From positions 1 to 55,033 of the forward strand of contig CANRQN010000008.1 of NCBI GenBank assembly GCA_947641575.1: a stretch of 55,033 nt of DNA. The letters are read 5' to 3'. Origin of the DNA: an uncultured Clostridium sp. Its GTDB lineage: Bacteria; Bacillota; Clostridia; TANB77; CAG-508. Below the pieces are notes generated by a model. It saw nothing but the letters and a program-made list of their open reading frames with translations. It was not told the DNA's origin and made no database searches. The translations under genes were made by a program, and so were the position numbers. Shown here one piece after another: positions 10,546-20,903 of the stretch (its first letter is position 1; the number at the start of each line of letters is the position of its first letter).

Positions 10546-11841
10546 TTAGATTATTCCTAATATATGTTCATATTCAATAGGTTTATTTTCACTTATAACA
10601 TATGCTTCTTCCAAATCAAGTTTAGCTTTTTCTATTTTTTCTTCTAAGTTTGTATGTATATAGCAAAGTACTTCTCCAGCATTTACATTATCTCCAATTT
10701 TCTTTTCTAATATTATTCCTGCTACATGGTCGATTTTGTCTTCTTTTCTTATTCTTCCTGCTCCTAAATCAAGTGATACTTTCCCGCATTTTTCTGCATC
10801 TAGACTTTCTATATATCCAGATTTTTTTGCTTTTACTTGGATAATATATTTTGCTCTTGAGATATTTTTCAAGTAACTTACATCTCCGCCTTGTCTTTCT
10901 ACTAATTCTAAGAACTTTTTATATGCTTTTCCGATTTTCTATATTCTTACTTGCTCTTTCCTTGTTTTCCTCTATATTTTCTCCAAGTCCTGCAAGTTTC
11001 ATTATGTATGCTGAAAGAGTTAATACAATTTCTTGTACATCCTTTTCCATTTTTCCATTTAATGCATTTACTGCTTCTTCTACTTCTAAAGAGTTTCCGT
11101 ATATTTTTTCCTATTGGCTGATCCATATTAGTAATTACACAAACTGTTTCTATATTTGAAAGTTTTCCTAGATTTTTCATGATTTTACTTAGCTGCTCAG
11201 CCGACTTTTTGTCTTTCATGAATGCACCTTTTCCAGAAGTTACTTCTAATACTAGTTTATTTGCTCCTGCTGCCATCTTTTTACTCATTATGCTTGATGC
11301 AATAAGTGGTATGCTTTCTGTTGTAGCTGTTACATCTCTTAGTGCATATAATTTTTTGTCTGCTGGTGCCAAGTTTCCAGTTTGTCCGTATTAAGCTTAT
11401 TCCTATTTCTTTTATATTATTTTTAAATTCTTCTAGGCTTAAATCTGTTCTATATCCTGGAATTGATTCTAGCTTGTCTATTGTTCCTCCTGTAATTCCA
11501 AGTCCTCTACCTGACATTTTGCAGACCTTCACTCCAAGGGATGCCACGATTGGCATTATTATAAGTGTGATTTTATCCCCTACTCCTCCACTTGAATGCT
11601 TATCTACTATTATTTCTGATATATCACTTAAATCTAATACACTTCCTGATTTTGCCATTGCTAAGCTTAAATTTGTAGTTTCTTCATCTGTCATTCCATT
11701 TATATATATTGCCATTACTAAGCTTGATGCCTGATAGTCTGCTATTTCTCCTTTTGTATATCCTTCTATAAAATATTCTATTTCTTCTTTACTTAATGCC
11801 TTTCCATCTCTTTTTTTGGCTATTATATCTATAATATTCAT
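10546..11841 (-). CDS. pdp: Pyrimidine-nucleoside phosphorylase (three CGG-skip sites)
   Basis: Phosphorolyses uridine and thymidine in nucleoside salvage. The ATG at 11841 is preferred to one at 11856 because the Shine-Dalgarno GGAGG lies between them. Signature [10 protein letters not shown] near residue 80, glycine-rich [13 protein letters not shown], and a C-terminal lipoyl-like domain. Sites: 11386 (ATA CGG ACA gives [14 protein letters not shown]), 11097 (ATA CGG AAA gives [11 protein letters not shown]) and 10931 (AAT CGG AAA gives ENGKAYKKF). The restored protein is 430 residues, the family norm. It lies 22 nt upstream of pcrA on the same strand. Confidence 0.94.
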
Positions 11842-11940
11842 TTGTTCCTCCATCATTAGCTTTTATATTATATACTATATAATAAGATTTTATAAAATAC
11901 AAGCGAACAAAACAAGCTTTTGCAAGTTTTTATCTAAATA

Positions 11941-11969
11941 TTTACATTTTTAAGGTTTTATGTTATACT
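11941..11969 (+). promoter_or_regulatory. Sigma-A promoter upstream of the 12002 gene
   Basis: TTTACA (11941-11946), 17-bp spacer, TATACT (11964-11969), 32 nt before the start codon. Confidence 0.6.
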
Positions 11970-12001
11970 AATTGTATATTGCTTTGAAAGGATTTTTTAT
12001 T

Positions 12002-13316
12002 ATGGATAAAGATTTATATAGAATTATGAAAGATTTGATGGAGCAAAAAGGAACTGATAGTTCTGATGTTATATATCTTGGTACAATTTTTATAGAAGAA
12101 GAAGGACTAAATCGGAAATGTAAGAATTGCAAAAGATATAATCGCAATGATTGATACCACTCCTGATGGAAGTCTATTTATAAAGTATTATGATGAAAAT
12201 CAAGATTTAATTGCAGCTCGTGGAACTGATGGAGAACTTTATCCAAGTGAAGCTTATATGAATGATGATTTAGGTTTCTTAAGCGAGATTAATGAGCTTG
12301 ATATAGAACAAGGTTTATCGCTTAACGAACTTGACGATGAACTTACAAAAGTAGCAAAGGCTCTCGGAATTAGCAAAAGTGATATTTTATCTATGTCAGA
12401 AGTTGAACTTGATAAAATTATAGAAGAAAAGGATTCTATTGGATTAGATTTATCAAATAATAATAGTTTAAGTGATGAAGAAAAATCAAAACAAAATGAA
12501 GCTGCACTTAATAATTTAACTGCTAAACAAGAAATTGACCTTAGTAGAAAAATTGATAATAAAATTACTTTAGCTGATGTTTTAGGTGTTCCATCTGGCT
12601 CTAAATTAATTGTTGTAGATTCTACCAAAATTCAAGATAATGAGAATACTACTCGTTTTTCTTGTGTTATTAAAACTCCAGATGGTGAAGTTCAAAGTGC
12701 TGACATGCTAAATCAAGTTGGAGGTAAAGATTCTGATAAAAATGTTTATGAAACAAATAGAGATGGATCAGTTGTTGAGAAGCAAAATGTTCAGTCTTCT
12801 TTTGCAATAGATTCTCCATTAATTAAAAATAGTATTTTAACTATAAGAATAGGTCAAATGGGAACTGTTGAAGTAGGATATGGTCAGATGGATAGGACTT
12901 CTCATAATGATGCCTTTACTCAAAGACTTGAAACAAGAGAAAGATATCCTGTGACTAAAAGAGTACGTGATGAGTTTAATCAAAACAAGGGATTAGACAA
13001 TGTTTCTAATAAAATGGATGAAATAAAAAAACATGAAGAACATGGATGTAATAACATGACTTTAGCTGAAGCTGATGGAAATCCTAATACTGGTCATATG
13101 CACAGTATTTCTGAAAATGCTGCTGAGATTATTTTGTCTGACGAAAACGTTGGAAGAATCATAGATGATGTTTATACTCCTAATGAAGTAGCTGAGCGTT
13201 TCGAGCATATGCAAGAAAAATACCCTGATAAAGACTTTGATGAACTTGTAGAAATAACTAAAAATGAGCTCTCTAGTGAAGCTGAACATATGCATGGAAT
13301 GGATAGAACACATTAA
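12002..13316 (+). CDS. Unrecognised acidic cytoplasmic protein (one CGG-skip site)
   Basis: I do not recognise this 437-residue protein. Start at 12002 after AAAGGA. It is acidic, without signal peptide or membrane segments. Residues 1-80 look like a small folded domain (DLYRIMKDLMEQKG ... DTTPDGSLFIKYYD); residues 90-180 are helical and Asp/Glu-rich; a mostly beta segment follows around DNKITLADVLGVPSGSKLI; the C-terminus is His-rich (HEEHGCNNMTLAEADGN, HMHSISENA, EAEHMHGMDRTH). The skip site at 12113-12115 (AAT CGG AAA) gives LNGNVRIAKDIIAMIDTTP and joins a 40-codon 5' piece to the main frame. Own promoter and terminator, so monocistronic. Confidence 0.75.
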
Positions 13317-13353
13317 TGTTTTGTACTTCTAATTTAATGTCTCGAAGAAGCGT

Positions 13354-13396
13354 AAAACTTCTAAAATACCAAAAATTGCTATTTTAGAAGTTTTTT
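13354..13396. terminator. Bidirectional terminator
   Basis: AAAACTTCTAAAATA / TATTTTAGAAGTTTT with an 11-nt loop and a T-run, between the 12002 gene (plus) and the zip 3' half (minus). Confidence 0.85.
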
Positions 13397-13402
13397 GTTT
13401 TC

Positions 13403-13790
13403 TTATATTCTTACTGCAATTATTCCGAACTAGAAATCCTAATACGTTCCCTAAAGCCGACATTCTTCCTTTATATAATTTATTTGCTTCTGGTAAAAGT
13501 TCTCCAGTTACAACATATAACATTGCTCCTGCTGCAAAGCTTAAACATATTGCTATCACATTTTGTGATACTCTTCCGCATCACGCTTCCAAAAAATGCC
13601 CCGAATTCCTGTTGTAATTCCTGATAGAATTACAAGTATTATTACTTTTAAGCTGCTAATTCCTCCGCTTTTTCATTGGTACTGCCATTGATATTCCTTC
13701 TGGTATATCATGGATTGCAATTGTTATTGCAAGTGAGTATCCAAGTTTCAGTGAAGCCTCAAATCCTGAACCTATTGCAAGACCTTCTGG
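13403..13790 (-). pseudogene. ZIP family metal transporter, C-terminal half, separated by element insertion (four CGG-skip sites)
   Basis: Reads from the duplicated core (CCA GAA GGT, 13790-13782) as EGLAIGSGFEASL, then AIHDIPEGISMAVPM, GGISSLKVIILVILSGITTG, GAFFGSVMGRVSQN and TGELLPEANKLYKGR, ending VGIIAVRI. This is the C-terminal part of a ZIP zinc/iron transporter with its second His-Asp-x-Pro-Glu-Gly metal motif. Four sites are needed in 125 codons: 13665 (AAG CGG AGG), 13601 (ATT CGG GGC), 13576 (ATG CGG AAG) and 13425 (GTT CGG AAT). The N-terminal half is 7.1 kb away at 20904-21287. Joining the halves at the 9-bp repeat gives 240 residues in one frame, a complete ZIP protein, so the gene would be restored by excision. 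Confidence 0.85.
13782..13790. repeat. Left attachment-site core (9-bp direct repeat)
   Basis: ACCTTCTGG, identical to 20940-20948. On the minus strand it encodes Pro-Glu-Gly of the ZIP HNxPEG metal motif, so integration targets a conserved coding motif. Confidence 0.8.
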
Positions 13791-13811
13791 TTTTGTTTAA
13801 AGTAGAATGTT

Positions 13812-15044
13812 TTATAAATATTTGTATGGTATAACTTTATTTTTCTCATCTAAATTAATAAGTTTATCATACATACATATAATTCCACCCTCTCCTACTT
13901 CTCCTATTTTTTCTAATACTTTAAAATTAGAAATCATATCTTTAGTTGGATTTGCAGATTTTTTTATCTCTATTGGATGTAATTTTCCATTTTGTTCTAT
14001 TATTAAGTCTATTTCTTTTTTCTCTTTATCTCTATAAAAGTAAAGTGGTGGTCTAAGTTCTCCATTATTATAATAAGTTTTTATAATTTCTACTATTACG
14101 AAATTTTCAAAGAAATTCCCTGCCATATTTCCTACTTCTAATACATCTTTATTTTTCCATTTTGTCAAGTACGAAACTAACCCTGTATCTAAAAAGTAAA
14201 CTTTAGGTGTTTTCACTGCTCTTTTCATTATATTATTATAGTATGGCTCTAATAAATATACAATGTTTGAAGAAACCAATATTGATAACCATCTTTGTGC
14301 TGTTGGAATACTTATCCCTACTTCGTTTGCCACAGTATTCAAATTCAATAATTGCCCAATTCTGCTTGCAAGTGCTGTCATAAATTTTAAAAATGTTAGA
14401 GTATCACCCACTTGTGTCAAATTTCTAACGTCTCTTTCAATATAAGTATTTACATACATTGAATAAAACATTTCAAAGTCACTTTCTTCCTGATATAAAG
14501 CTGGCATTGTTCCTTTATGAATTATATCCCAAATTTCATTATATGGAATATCTAAATCGTATTTTTCTCTTTCTCTAAAATATTCTTCGGTTGGTATAAA
14601 TGGTTTATTAAAATCTATCTCTTTTATTTCTCTTAAACTAAGCCCCAAAAGATTTAATATTCCTATTCTTCCTGCTAAACTCTCACTCACATCTTTCATC
14701 AAATGAAATTGCTGTGAACCTGTTAAGTAAAACACCGCCTTTTCTTCACTATTATCTAGTTCTATTTTTATATATCTAAGCAAATCTGGAGCATATTGTA
14801 TTTCATCAATGATTAATGGCTTTTTATTGGATTTTAAGAACATATTTGGATCTTCTTTTGCTGACTGATTTAATATCATATCATCTAATGTAATATAATT
14901 TAAATTGGATTTTAGATTTTTAAGCATTGTTGTTTTTCCAACTTGCCTTGCTCCTGTAATCAAAATCGCTTTAAATATCTTTTCTTGTTTTTTTATAACA
15001 TTTTCAGCACTTCTTTTTATATACTTCAAACATTTCGCCTCCAT
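13812..15044 (-). CDS. AAA-family ATPase with DUF4143-type C-terminus
   Basis: 410 residues. Walker A GARQVGKTTML near residue 30, Walker B KPLIIDEIQYAPDLL, sensor region FYLTGSQQFHLM, then the DUF4143 part with RDVRNLTQVGDTLTFL, a winged-helix-like segment and VYFLDTGLVSYLTKW, ending in a nuclease-fold-like region with FYRDKEKKEIDLIIEQNGKLHPIEIKKS. The D-x-IIE-x-IEIK spacing resembles PD-(D/E)XK folds, commonly noted in this family; catalytic activity is not established. These proteins are widespread on bacterial chromosomes and elements, of unclear role. First gene inside the left element end. No in-frame CGG. Confidence 0.85.
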   Translation of the reverse strand: MEAKCLKYIKRSAENVIKKQEKIFKAILITGARQVGKTTMLKNLKSNLNYITLDDMILNQSAKEDPNMFLKSNKKPLIIDEIQYAPDLLRYIKIELDNSEEKAVFYLTGSQQFHLMKDVSESLAGRIGILNLLGLSLREIKEIDFNKPFIPTEEYFREREKYDLDIPYNEIWDIIHKGTMPALYQEESDFEMFYSMYVNTYIERDVRNLTQVGDTLTFLKFMTALASRIGQLLNLNTVANEVGISIPTAQRWLSILVSSNIVYLLEPYYNNIMKRAVKTPKVYFLDTGLVSYLTKWKNKDVLEVGNMAGNFFENFVIVEIIKTYYNNGELRPPLYFYRDKEKKEIDLIIEQNGKLHPIEIKKSANPTKDMISNFKVLEKIGEVGEGGIICMYDKLINLDEKNKVIPYKYL

Positions 15045-15093
15045 TCGACTTTTTTAACATTCAATATTATTATAGTCGAATTATTGTTTTTTG

Positions 15094-16647
15094 TCAACAC
15101 TTAATCTCATTTAATTTCTTAAAATTAAAATATATATCTATTTGTTTATCTTGATGAATTTTTATTTTATTTATAATTACTTTCATTAGTTCTGGAGTTG
15201 GCTTTTCTAATTTTAGAAACTCCTTAATTACTTTTGTAATATCTTTACTATCATCATCTTCTAAATCTTTTTTATTTTGCTTTATCTCTTCATATTGTCT
15301 TTGTTTTTCTTTTATCTGTTCATTATATTTGTTTAATACCCTCTCACAAATTTCTTCTGTGATTTTACCTTCTAATTTATCCATATACATTTTATCAATG
15401 TTGTTTTTTATTAGTTCTATTTCTTTTTCTATGTTTTCTAGTAGCTTTTTGTAATCATGGACTGTTTTGCTATTCTTTATATTAATTTCTATCTTTTTAT
15501 TGTCTATGTCTTGAAATAGCTCTTTTATGTATTTTAAAACTTTGTCTTCTAACTGTTCATAGTTAAAGCCGTGGCAAGTGCATATCCCAAGTTTAGAGTT
15601 TCTACGATAGTTATTACATATTGTAAAGAATTTATTATTTCTTGTATCTCTTTTTATTCCAATTTTATGCCCACACTCATAGCAATATAGTAATCCATCT
15701 AATATAGTATAATTCTTTTTTTCGTGCCTTTCATATTTCTGAACTATAACCATTTTTTGAACTGCATCAAAAGTTTTCTTATCAATAATTGGCTCATGGG
15801 TATTCTCTACAATATACCACTGCTCTTTTGGGTTTTCTTTCATTTTCCTATTTTTATAACTTATTCTACTTCTTTTATTTTGAATTGTTGTTCCTGTATA
15901 TATTTCGTGTGATAATATGTTTTTAATAGTCTTGTTACTCCAGAATACCACCTTATTGTATCTTAACTGACTTGCTGTTGGAATTTTGTTATCATTTAGA
16001 TAATCTCGTATAACCCCTATCTGATTTCCTGTTTTTGCCATTTCAAAAATAGTTTTCACAATTTTTGCTTCTTCTTCACAAATTACTAAATGATTTTTGT
16101 CCTCTTTATCTTGCATATATCCAAGTGGCGTTTTTCCTCCTACCCATTTCCCCTGTTTTTGCATTGTATGCAGTGCTGTTCGTATCTTTTTTGATAAGTC
16201 TTTAGAATACATATCATTTAGTATTGATTTGAAGGGTGCTATGTCGTTATTTCCATTGTTATCTAAAAAAGTATCTATTCCATCATTTACTGAAACATAT
16301 CTTATATTTTTCTCTGGAAACCAGTTCTCTATATACTCTCCTGTTCCTATATAATCACGACCTAAACGAGATAGATCCTTTGTTACTACCATGTTTATTT
16401 TGTCCTGTTCAATATCGCTAATCATTCTAATAAATTCCGGTCTATTGAAGTTTGTTCCAGTATAACCTTGGTCTATGTAAATGTCTATTAATTCGTATTC
16501 TTCTCCTAGATTTTTTACATATTCTTCTAATAATATTTTTTGATTTTTAACACTTTCGCTATCATCATATCCCCTGTCCATATCTTCTTTAGATAATCTT
16601 ATATAAATTGCTACTTTGAAAATTACATTTTTTATTCTTTCAAGCAC
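15094..16647 (-). CDS. Large serine recombinase (integrase/excisionase)
   Basis: 517 residues. The N-terminal resolvase domain has the catalytic serine in YIRLSKED (about residue 18), then DQGYTGTNFNRPEF, TKDLSRLGRDYIGTGEYIE and FKSILNDMYSKDLSKKIR. The central recombinase domain has GKWVGGKTPLGYM and TIKNILSHEIYTGTTIQNK, followed by a zinc ribbon (LLYCYECGHKIG ... CTCHGFNYEQLE), a coiled coil and a basic C-terminus. It catalyses attP x attB integration through a 2-bp crossover and is the likely agent of the insertion into the ZIP gene. Start at 16647 after a GGAGG-like site. No in-frame CGG; two out-of-frame CGGs (15571, 16437) are harmless. Confidence 0.93.
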   Translation of the reverse strand: MLERIKNVIFKVAIYIRLSKEDMDRGYDDSESVKNQKILLEEYVKNLGEEYELIDIYIDQGYTGTNFNRPEFIRMISDIEQDKINMVVTKDLSRLGRDYIGTGEYIENWFPEKNIRYVSVNDGIDTFLDNNGNNDIAPFKSILNDMYSKDLSKKIRTALHTMQKQGKWVGGKTPLGYMQDKEDKNHLVICEEEAKIVKTIFEMAKTGNQIGVIRDYLNDNKIPTASQLRYNKVVFWSNKTIKNILSHEIYTGTTIQNKRSRISYKNRKMKENPKEQWYIVENTHEPIIDKKTFDAVQKMVIVQKYERHEKKNYTILDGLLYCYECGHKIGIKRDTRNNKFFTICNNYRRNSKLGICTCHGFNYEQLEDKVLKYIKELFQDIDNKKIEINIKNSKTVHDYKKLLENIEKEIELIKNNIDKMYMDKLEGKITEEICERVLNKYNEQIKEKQRQYEEIKQNKKDLEDDDSKDITKVIKEFLKLEKPTPELMKVIINKIKIHQDKQIDIYFNFKKLNEIKC

Positions 16648-16678
16648 TTATGCCTCCTTCCTATGCTTGAAAAATAAC

Positions 16679-16736
16679 TTGAATTCATATTGTGATTATA
16701 TCTTTAGGAAATATATAAGTCAAGTTATGAATTCAA
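16679..16736. promoter_or_regulatory. Spaced inverted repeat upstream of the recombinase, possible operator
   Basis: TTGAATTCATA (16679-16689) and its exact reverse complement TATGAATTCAA (16726-16736), 36 bp apart, in the gap between the small ORF and the recombinase. It could be a repressor or recombinase-accessory binding site; no function is shown. Confidence 0.45.
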
Positions 16737-16754
16737 ATATAATCGTTTTAAGCA

Positions 16755-16862
16755 TTAAGATACTTTGCTTTCTAATAAGTTCTTTAAGTAGAAAGCTAAT
16801 AATTTTTCTATTTCTTCTCCTTCATCACTAAAATAAACATTTATCTTAAAATCATTTTCCAT
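16755..16862 (-). CDS. Small acidic ORF preceding the recombinase
   Basis: 35 codons from an ATG preceded by CAGGAGG. The peptide begins MENDFKINVYFSDEGEEI and continues as an amphipathic helix (EKLLAFYLKNLLESKVS). Short ORFs with a beta-strand-then-helix layout commonly lie just upstream of serine recombinases in Clostridia elements; function unknown. Same strand as the recombinase, about 107 nt upstream. Confidence 0.6.
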   Translation of the reverse strand: MENDFKINVYFSDEGEEIEKLLAFYLKNLLESKVS

Positions 16863-16912
16863 GCTTTTCCTCCTGATACAATATATTAAAATGATTACAA
16901 AAACAGACTAAC

Positions 16913-16944
16913 AAAATCTAAAAAAGCAAAGCTTTTAAGATTTT
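16913..16944 (-). terminator. Terminator upstream of the small ORF
   Basis: Hairpin AAAATCT...AAAGC AAA GCTTT...AGATTTT with T-rich flanks. It would end transcription coming from the 17251 gene on the minus strand. Confidence 0.6.
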
Positions 16945-17048
16945 GTAACGTTTGCATCTTTTATTTCTATGTCAGCTAAAGCTTCCTAGAACTAAAAGAA
17001 AAAGAAGAGATTTTTTCTTCTCTTCCATACTATTATTATTGCGAGAGC

Positions 17049-17107
17049 AAAAAGGTTCTCGGGTACCCACCCACAGGCTTGCCTGTGATGGTGGGTGAGG
17101 TTCTTAT
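17049..17107 (+). ncRNA. Structured hairpin motif, copy 1
   Basis: AAAAAGGTTCTCGGG, then stems CCCACC/GGTGGG and CACAGGC-TT-GCCTGTG, then GGTTCTTA. It has the same architecture and flanks as 35897-35954 but different stem bases, so the base pairing is conserved while the sequence changes. It lies in a 470-nt gene-poor stretch of the mobile element. Role unknown; strand assigned from the shared flanks. Confidence 0.5.
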
Positions 17108-17250
17108 AAATCTTTATTTTCTTAAAACAATGAAATGATTTTGAAGTGTTTTTGAAACATGATTTTGCATATAATTTTTTATTATCCATTACTACTTTAT
17201 CTTAACGACTTTTTCTATGCGTGTTATAAAATATAATATTTTATCTATTT

Positions 17251-17778
17251 TTAATTTTCAACATATTGCCCTATTGTTTCCGCATTAAAAGTTCCGCTAT
17301 ATAAAGCATCACATAAATTATAAATAGTATCTAATTTACTAATGTCCTTTTCTCCTTTTAAAATATCATACATCGTTTGTGTTAAGTTAAAACTAATATC
17401 TATATTTACAGTATTACCAACATAAGCAAGCTGTGGAAAATATCCTTTAACTTCTTTAAAGTTAAAACTATTAGGAAAGTTATCTATTATTAAAAATGAG
17501 AAAAAATATGCTGCCCCTATAGCATTTGACTTATAAGTTGATTCTGTCCAGACTTCACTTGATTTTGCTTCTGCTACAAGACTCTCCATACAAAGAAAAA
17601 AACCTCTTTCTTTATCTTCAAAATTATAGCCAAAGTTAGATGATACATATATAAAATTACTAATTATTATAGAAATCCTTTTTAATAATCTATCCTCTTT
17701 TATTTTTGCTAATAATGATATTTTATTATCCTTTCTCGAAGAAATTGCGTTTTGCTTTAATTTATCAATTATTTCCAT
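17251..17778 (-). CDS. Unrecognised 175-residue protein of the mobile element
   Basis: I do not recognise it. The ATG at 17778 is preferred because GGAGGAA lies 6 nt upstream, inside an open extension to 17793. The N-terminus is a charged helix (EIIDKLKQNAISSRKDNK), followed by alternating hydrophobic and acidic helices with several Phe/Tyr-rich segments (AAYFFSFLIIDNFPNSF) and a short conserved-looking end (YSGTFNAETIGQYVEN). No signal peptide or convincing membrane segment. Two out-of-frame CGGs near 17278-17297 are read normally. Confidence 0.65.
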   Translation of the reverse strand: MEIIDKLKQNAISSRKDNKISLLAKIKEDRLLKRISIIISNFIYVSSNFGYNFEDKERGFFLCMESLVAEAKSSEVWTESTYKSNAIGAAYFFSFLIIDNFPNSFNFKEVKGYFPQLAYVGNTVNIDISFNLTQTMYDILKGEKDISKLDTIYNLCDALYSGTFNAETIGQYVEN

Positions 17779-17793
17779 AAAGTATTCCTCCAT

Positions 17794-18145
17794 TATTACT
17801 TCTAAGAATATTTTTTATAAATGAATAAGAAATCAAACTCAGTAAGTTCAAATTTTTTCAATTCATATATTTCTATGGAATTTTTTAATTTTAACTCTTA
17901 TTCTTTTTTATTTTACTGAATATATCAATTTATTTTAAAGAATTCTTTTCAATATTTAGATTACTTTTTTAACAGCTCACGCAGGAAAGTGCTAATAAAA
18001 AGCACATTTAACACGTAAAAAGCCAAGCTTTTTAGATTATTAAGTTTATTTTTTTGTATTAACTTCTTAATAACCATACCTACGTAGGGAATTTAATTTT
18101 TTTATTTTCCCATGCATGGTATTTTTTTGTTTTATAATATTTTCG
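17794..18145. other. Gene-poor intergenic stretch with hairpins
   Basis: No ORF with a ribosome binding site seen. It holds small hairpins: GTGCT/AGCAC near 17990, AAAAAGC/GCTTTTT near 18020, and an inverted pair ATACC-TACGTA-GGGAA and TTCCC-ATGCAT-GGTAT near 18076-18122 that probably terminates the 837-residue gene on the minus strand. Confidence 0.5.
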
Positions 18146-20660
18146 TTAATCATCTATCTCAAAGTCAGAAAAATCTGCTTTTTTATCATTATGAAAAATA
18201 ATATTTACTTCTACCGAGCTAATCCCTAGTATTTCTCCAATTTGAGTATTGCTCATTCCTTGTGCTTTCATTTCTTGTATCGTAGGGCGCATTGCTATCT
18301 TTTTTAACCATCTTCCATATTCAACTAATGGTTTATAAAATTTTGTATCTCGCAATGTATTAGATAGCTCATTAATCCTACTCTTAGCTGATTGTAGTCC
18401 ACCTTTCTTATTTGCATCTAAAATAAGAAATTTTATACTAGCCTTATCTGCAATTTCAGGATGCATATCAAAAGCATTTATTACTAATTCTATATCTTTA
18501 TCTGGTATATCAGCTTCCAGATTATGTAAGGCGGTTAATGTTTCAATGAATTTTCTTCTTCCTTCTGTAGATACGTCTTCTTCACCATCTAACTCTAAAT
18601 CATCTTCTTTTTTGGCTACTTTTTTATATCTTTTATATGCATCTGCATATCCTTTTATTTTTCGTTTTCTTTCTTTGGCGAAAGCTTTGCTCACAGTTTC
18701 TTGCTCTTTAATTTCTTTTTTTGCTTGTTTCTGTTCTCTTTTTAATCTTACTTGTTCTTGTTGTTGTTCTTTTTTTTCTTTAAATTTCATTAATTGTGAA
18801 AATTCTTCCAGATCTTCTTTATCAGCAAATATTTTGTCAGCTAATCTTTTTAGTACTGTCAAATGAGAAACACTATAGTTCATCTTTTCAGATATTTCTT
18901 TATATGTATATCCTTCTTTTCTATACATTAATAGTTCAAATGCTTCTTTTTTTATTCTAAACTGATTTTCTTCCCTTTTTCTTTCTTCTTCTTTTTTCCT
19001 TTCTCTTTCTTTTTTTCTCCTTGCTTTTTTCTGTTCTTTTCTTTTTTGTTCTTGAATTAATGCTAGTTCTTCTTGAGTAAGCCAAGTGCCATTTTGTACA
19101 CTTTTTCTTCTTATTTTATATATATATCCAAGGCTACAACTCATAAGTTCAGCAGCTTTCTCCATAGTTTTACCACTTTTTATGTGTTCTTTTAGAACAT
19201 TTATATCTTCTTGATGTTTCTTATGAGTTTCTGCTTTCCTCGCTTGTCTTCTTGCTATAATCTCTTCCTGCCTTTTTCTCTTTTCTTGCTCTAATCTTTT
19301 AGCTTCTACTTCTCTTTCTTTTATAATTCGTTCTTTTTCTTCTGGTGGTAAACCTTCAAAAGCTTTTTGTGCTTCTTCTGCTTCTCTTTCTTTTCTTAAA
19401 AGTGCAAAACTTTCTAATTCTTCTTTAGTATACCAGCCATTTTCTTTAGCATAAGCATTTTTTATATCAACAAGAGAACCATAATTATATTCTGTAATAA
19501 AGCCTGAAATCTCAACTAATGTATAACCTAATTCTGTATATTCTCTTATCTTTTTTGCTATTCTCTTATGTTTTCTTTTTAGTTCATTTTCTTGTCTTTT
19601 TCTCATAGCATTGTCAGCCTCTTTTTCGGTTATTATCCCTTCTGCTATTAGCCTTCTTTTTTGGTATAAAACTTTATGCATTGTAAGACTTTTTGTTTTA
19701 TCACTTTGAACAATTTCTGCTGGAGTATATCCCTTTCTTACTTTATCTAATATAAACTCTACTTGTTCCTCTGGAGATAATTTTACTCCTTTATTCATTG
19801 TTTTTTTAGCACCATTTTTTCTATTTTCATCTACCTGTTCTTGAGTTATTACTCCTTTAGCAATAAGTTCTTTTATCATTGGTGTCACTTCATTATAACT
19901 AAATTCTGGTCTTAGCTCTCGTATTTGTGTCATAGTTAATCCATTATTTACTGAATCTGCAACAAATTGCAAATCTGCTTGTCTTTTCTTTTCTCTTGCT
20001 ACCTTTATTTCTTCTGATGTCATTATTTTTTTGCGTTTAATATCTCCAAGATAAACATCAAAATCGTAAGGTGGTATAGATAATTCTTTTCTTATATTAT
20101 AATTTTTCCAACCTCTTTTCAAATATTCAACAATATTTTGTATCGTCGTAGAATATTCTGGAGAAGTTCTATCAATTATAATATTACCTTCTCCATTAAT
20201 TGCTGTCTCTACTTCTTCTCCTGTTATTTTACCGTTCTTCTATTAGAACATCTATATGCCACTTTACTGCTGTTTCACTAAGGCTTAATTCTCTAGCAAT
20301 CTGTGCCTTTATATATTTTTGTTTTATTAATTCCAAAACTTTCTCTCTATCTTCTATTGATTTGTTGTGTCTTCTTTCAGCCTTTTTGGTTCCCTTTGAC
20401 TTTCTAACTTTTGACTTATCTAAACCTTGAGCATTTGGATTCTTCTTAAAATACTCTGCAGAAGCTGATTTAATTTCGTCTTCTGTAATTAGTCCTTCAA
20501 CAATTAAAGTATTTTTCATTTTAGAAATATATGTCCTTGTATAACCAAATCTAGCAATCATTCTACGTACAGGAAGCCCTTCTCTATATGATTTTAAAAT
20601 TACTTGTTTATCTTTCTCATATTCTTCTGGTGTAGGAATTTTTTTCGTCTTGCCACTCAT
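18146..20660 (-). CDS. 837-residue charged protein with repeated HTH-like segments (one CGG-skip site)
   Basis: I recognise no family. The protein alternates long Lys/Glu/Arg coiled-coil stretches (for example residues about 425-480) with short helix-turn-helix-like units: LPVRRMIARFGYTRTYISKMK, IKAQIARELSLSETAVKWHI, LTMTQIRELRPEF, MEKAAELMSCSLGYIYKIRRK, YTYKEISEKMNYSVSHLTVLK and, near the end, MSNTQIGEILGISSVEVNIIF. The site at 20232-20234 (GAA CGG TAA) is followed directly by a stop in frame zero; skipping C gives EEGKITGEEVETAING and joins a 142-codon 5' part to the 658-codon main frame. Several linkers share the pattern 'EGLIT-DE', suggesting internal duplication. It may be a multivalent DNA-binding protein carried as cargo or used for element maintenance; this is inference. 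Confidence 0.75.
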
Positions 20661-20863
20661 AAAAACTTTCCTTTCAATCTCTTTAATATTACTTATCCTT
20701 AGAACATCAATATATTTATATCATAAAATTGTGCTTTTTTCAATGATATGAACAAAATTCACAAGCAAAGCTTAAACCTTTCCTGCAAATTGTATTATGA
20801 AATTTTATACAAAAGTTTTTTATTAAATATTGAATATAGTTTTACTTTCTCTCCTAATAAAAA

Positions 20864-20892
20864 TGGCAAAGACCTAAATCTTTACCATTAAA
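20864..20892. terminator. Hairpin terminator near the right element end
   Basis: AATGGcAAAGA / TCTTTaCCATT around CCTAAA, between the 837-residue gene and the zip 5' half. Confidence 0.65.
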
Positions 20893-20903
20893 ATGAATTC
20901 AAA

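Noticed and set aside
13812..15044. DUF4143 ATPase as an antiphage defence gene
   Set aside because: The family is widespread with no established role; location on an element alone is not enough evidence.
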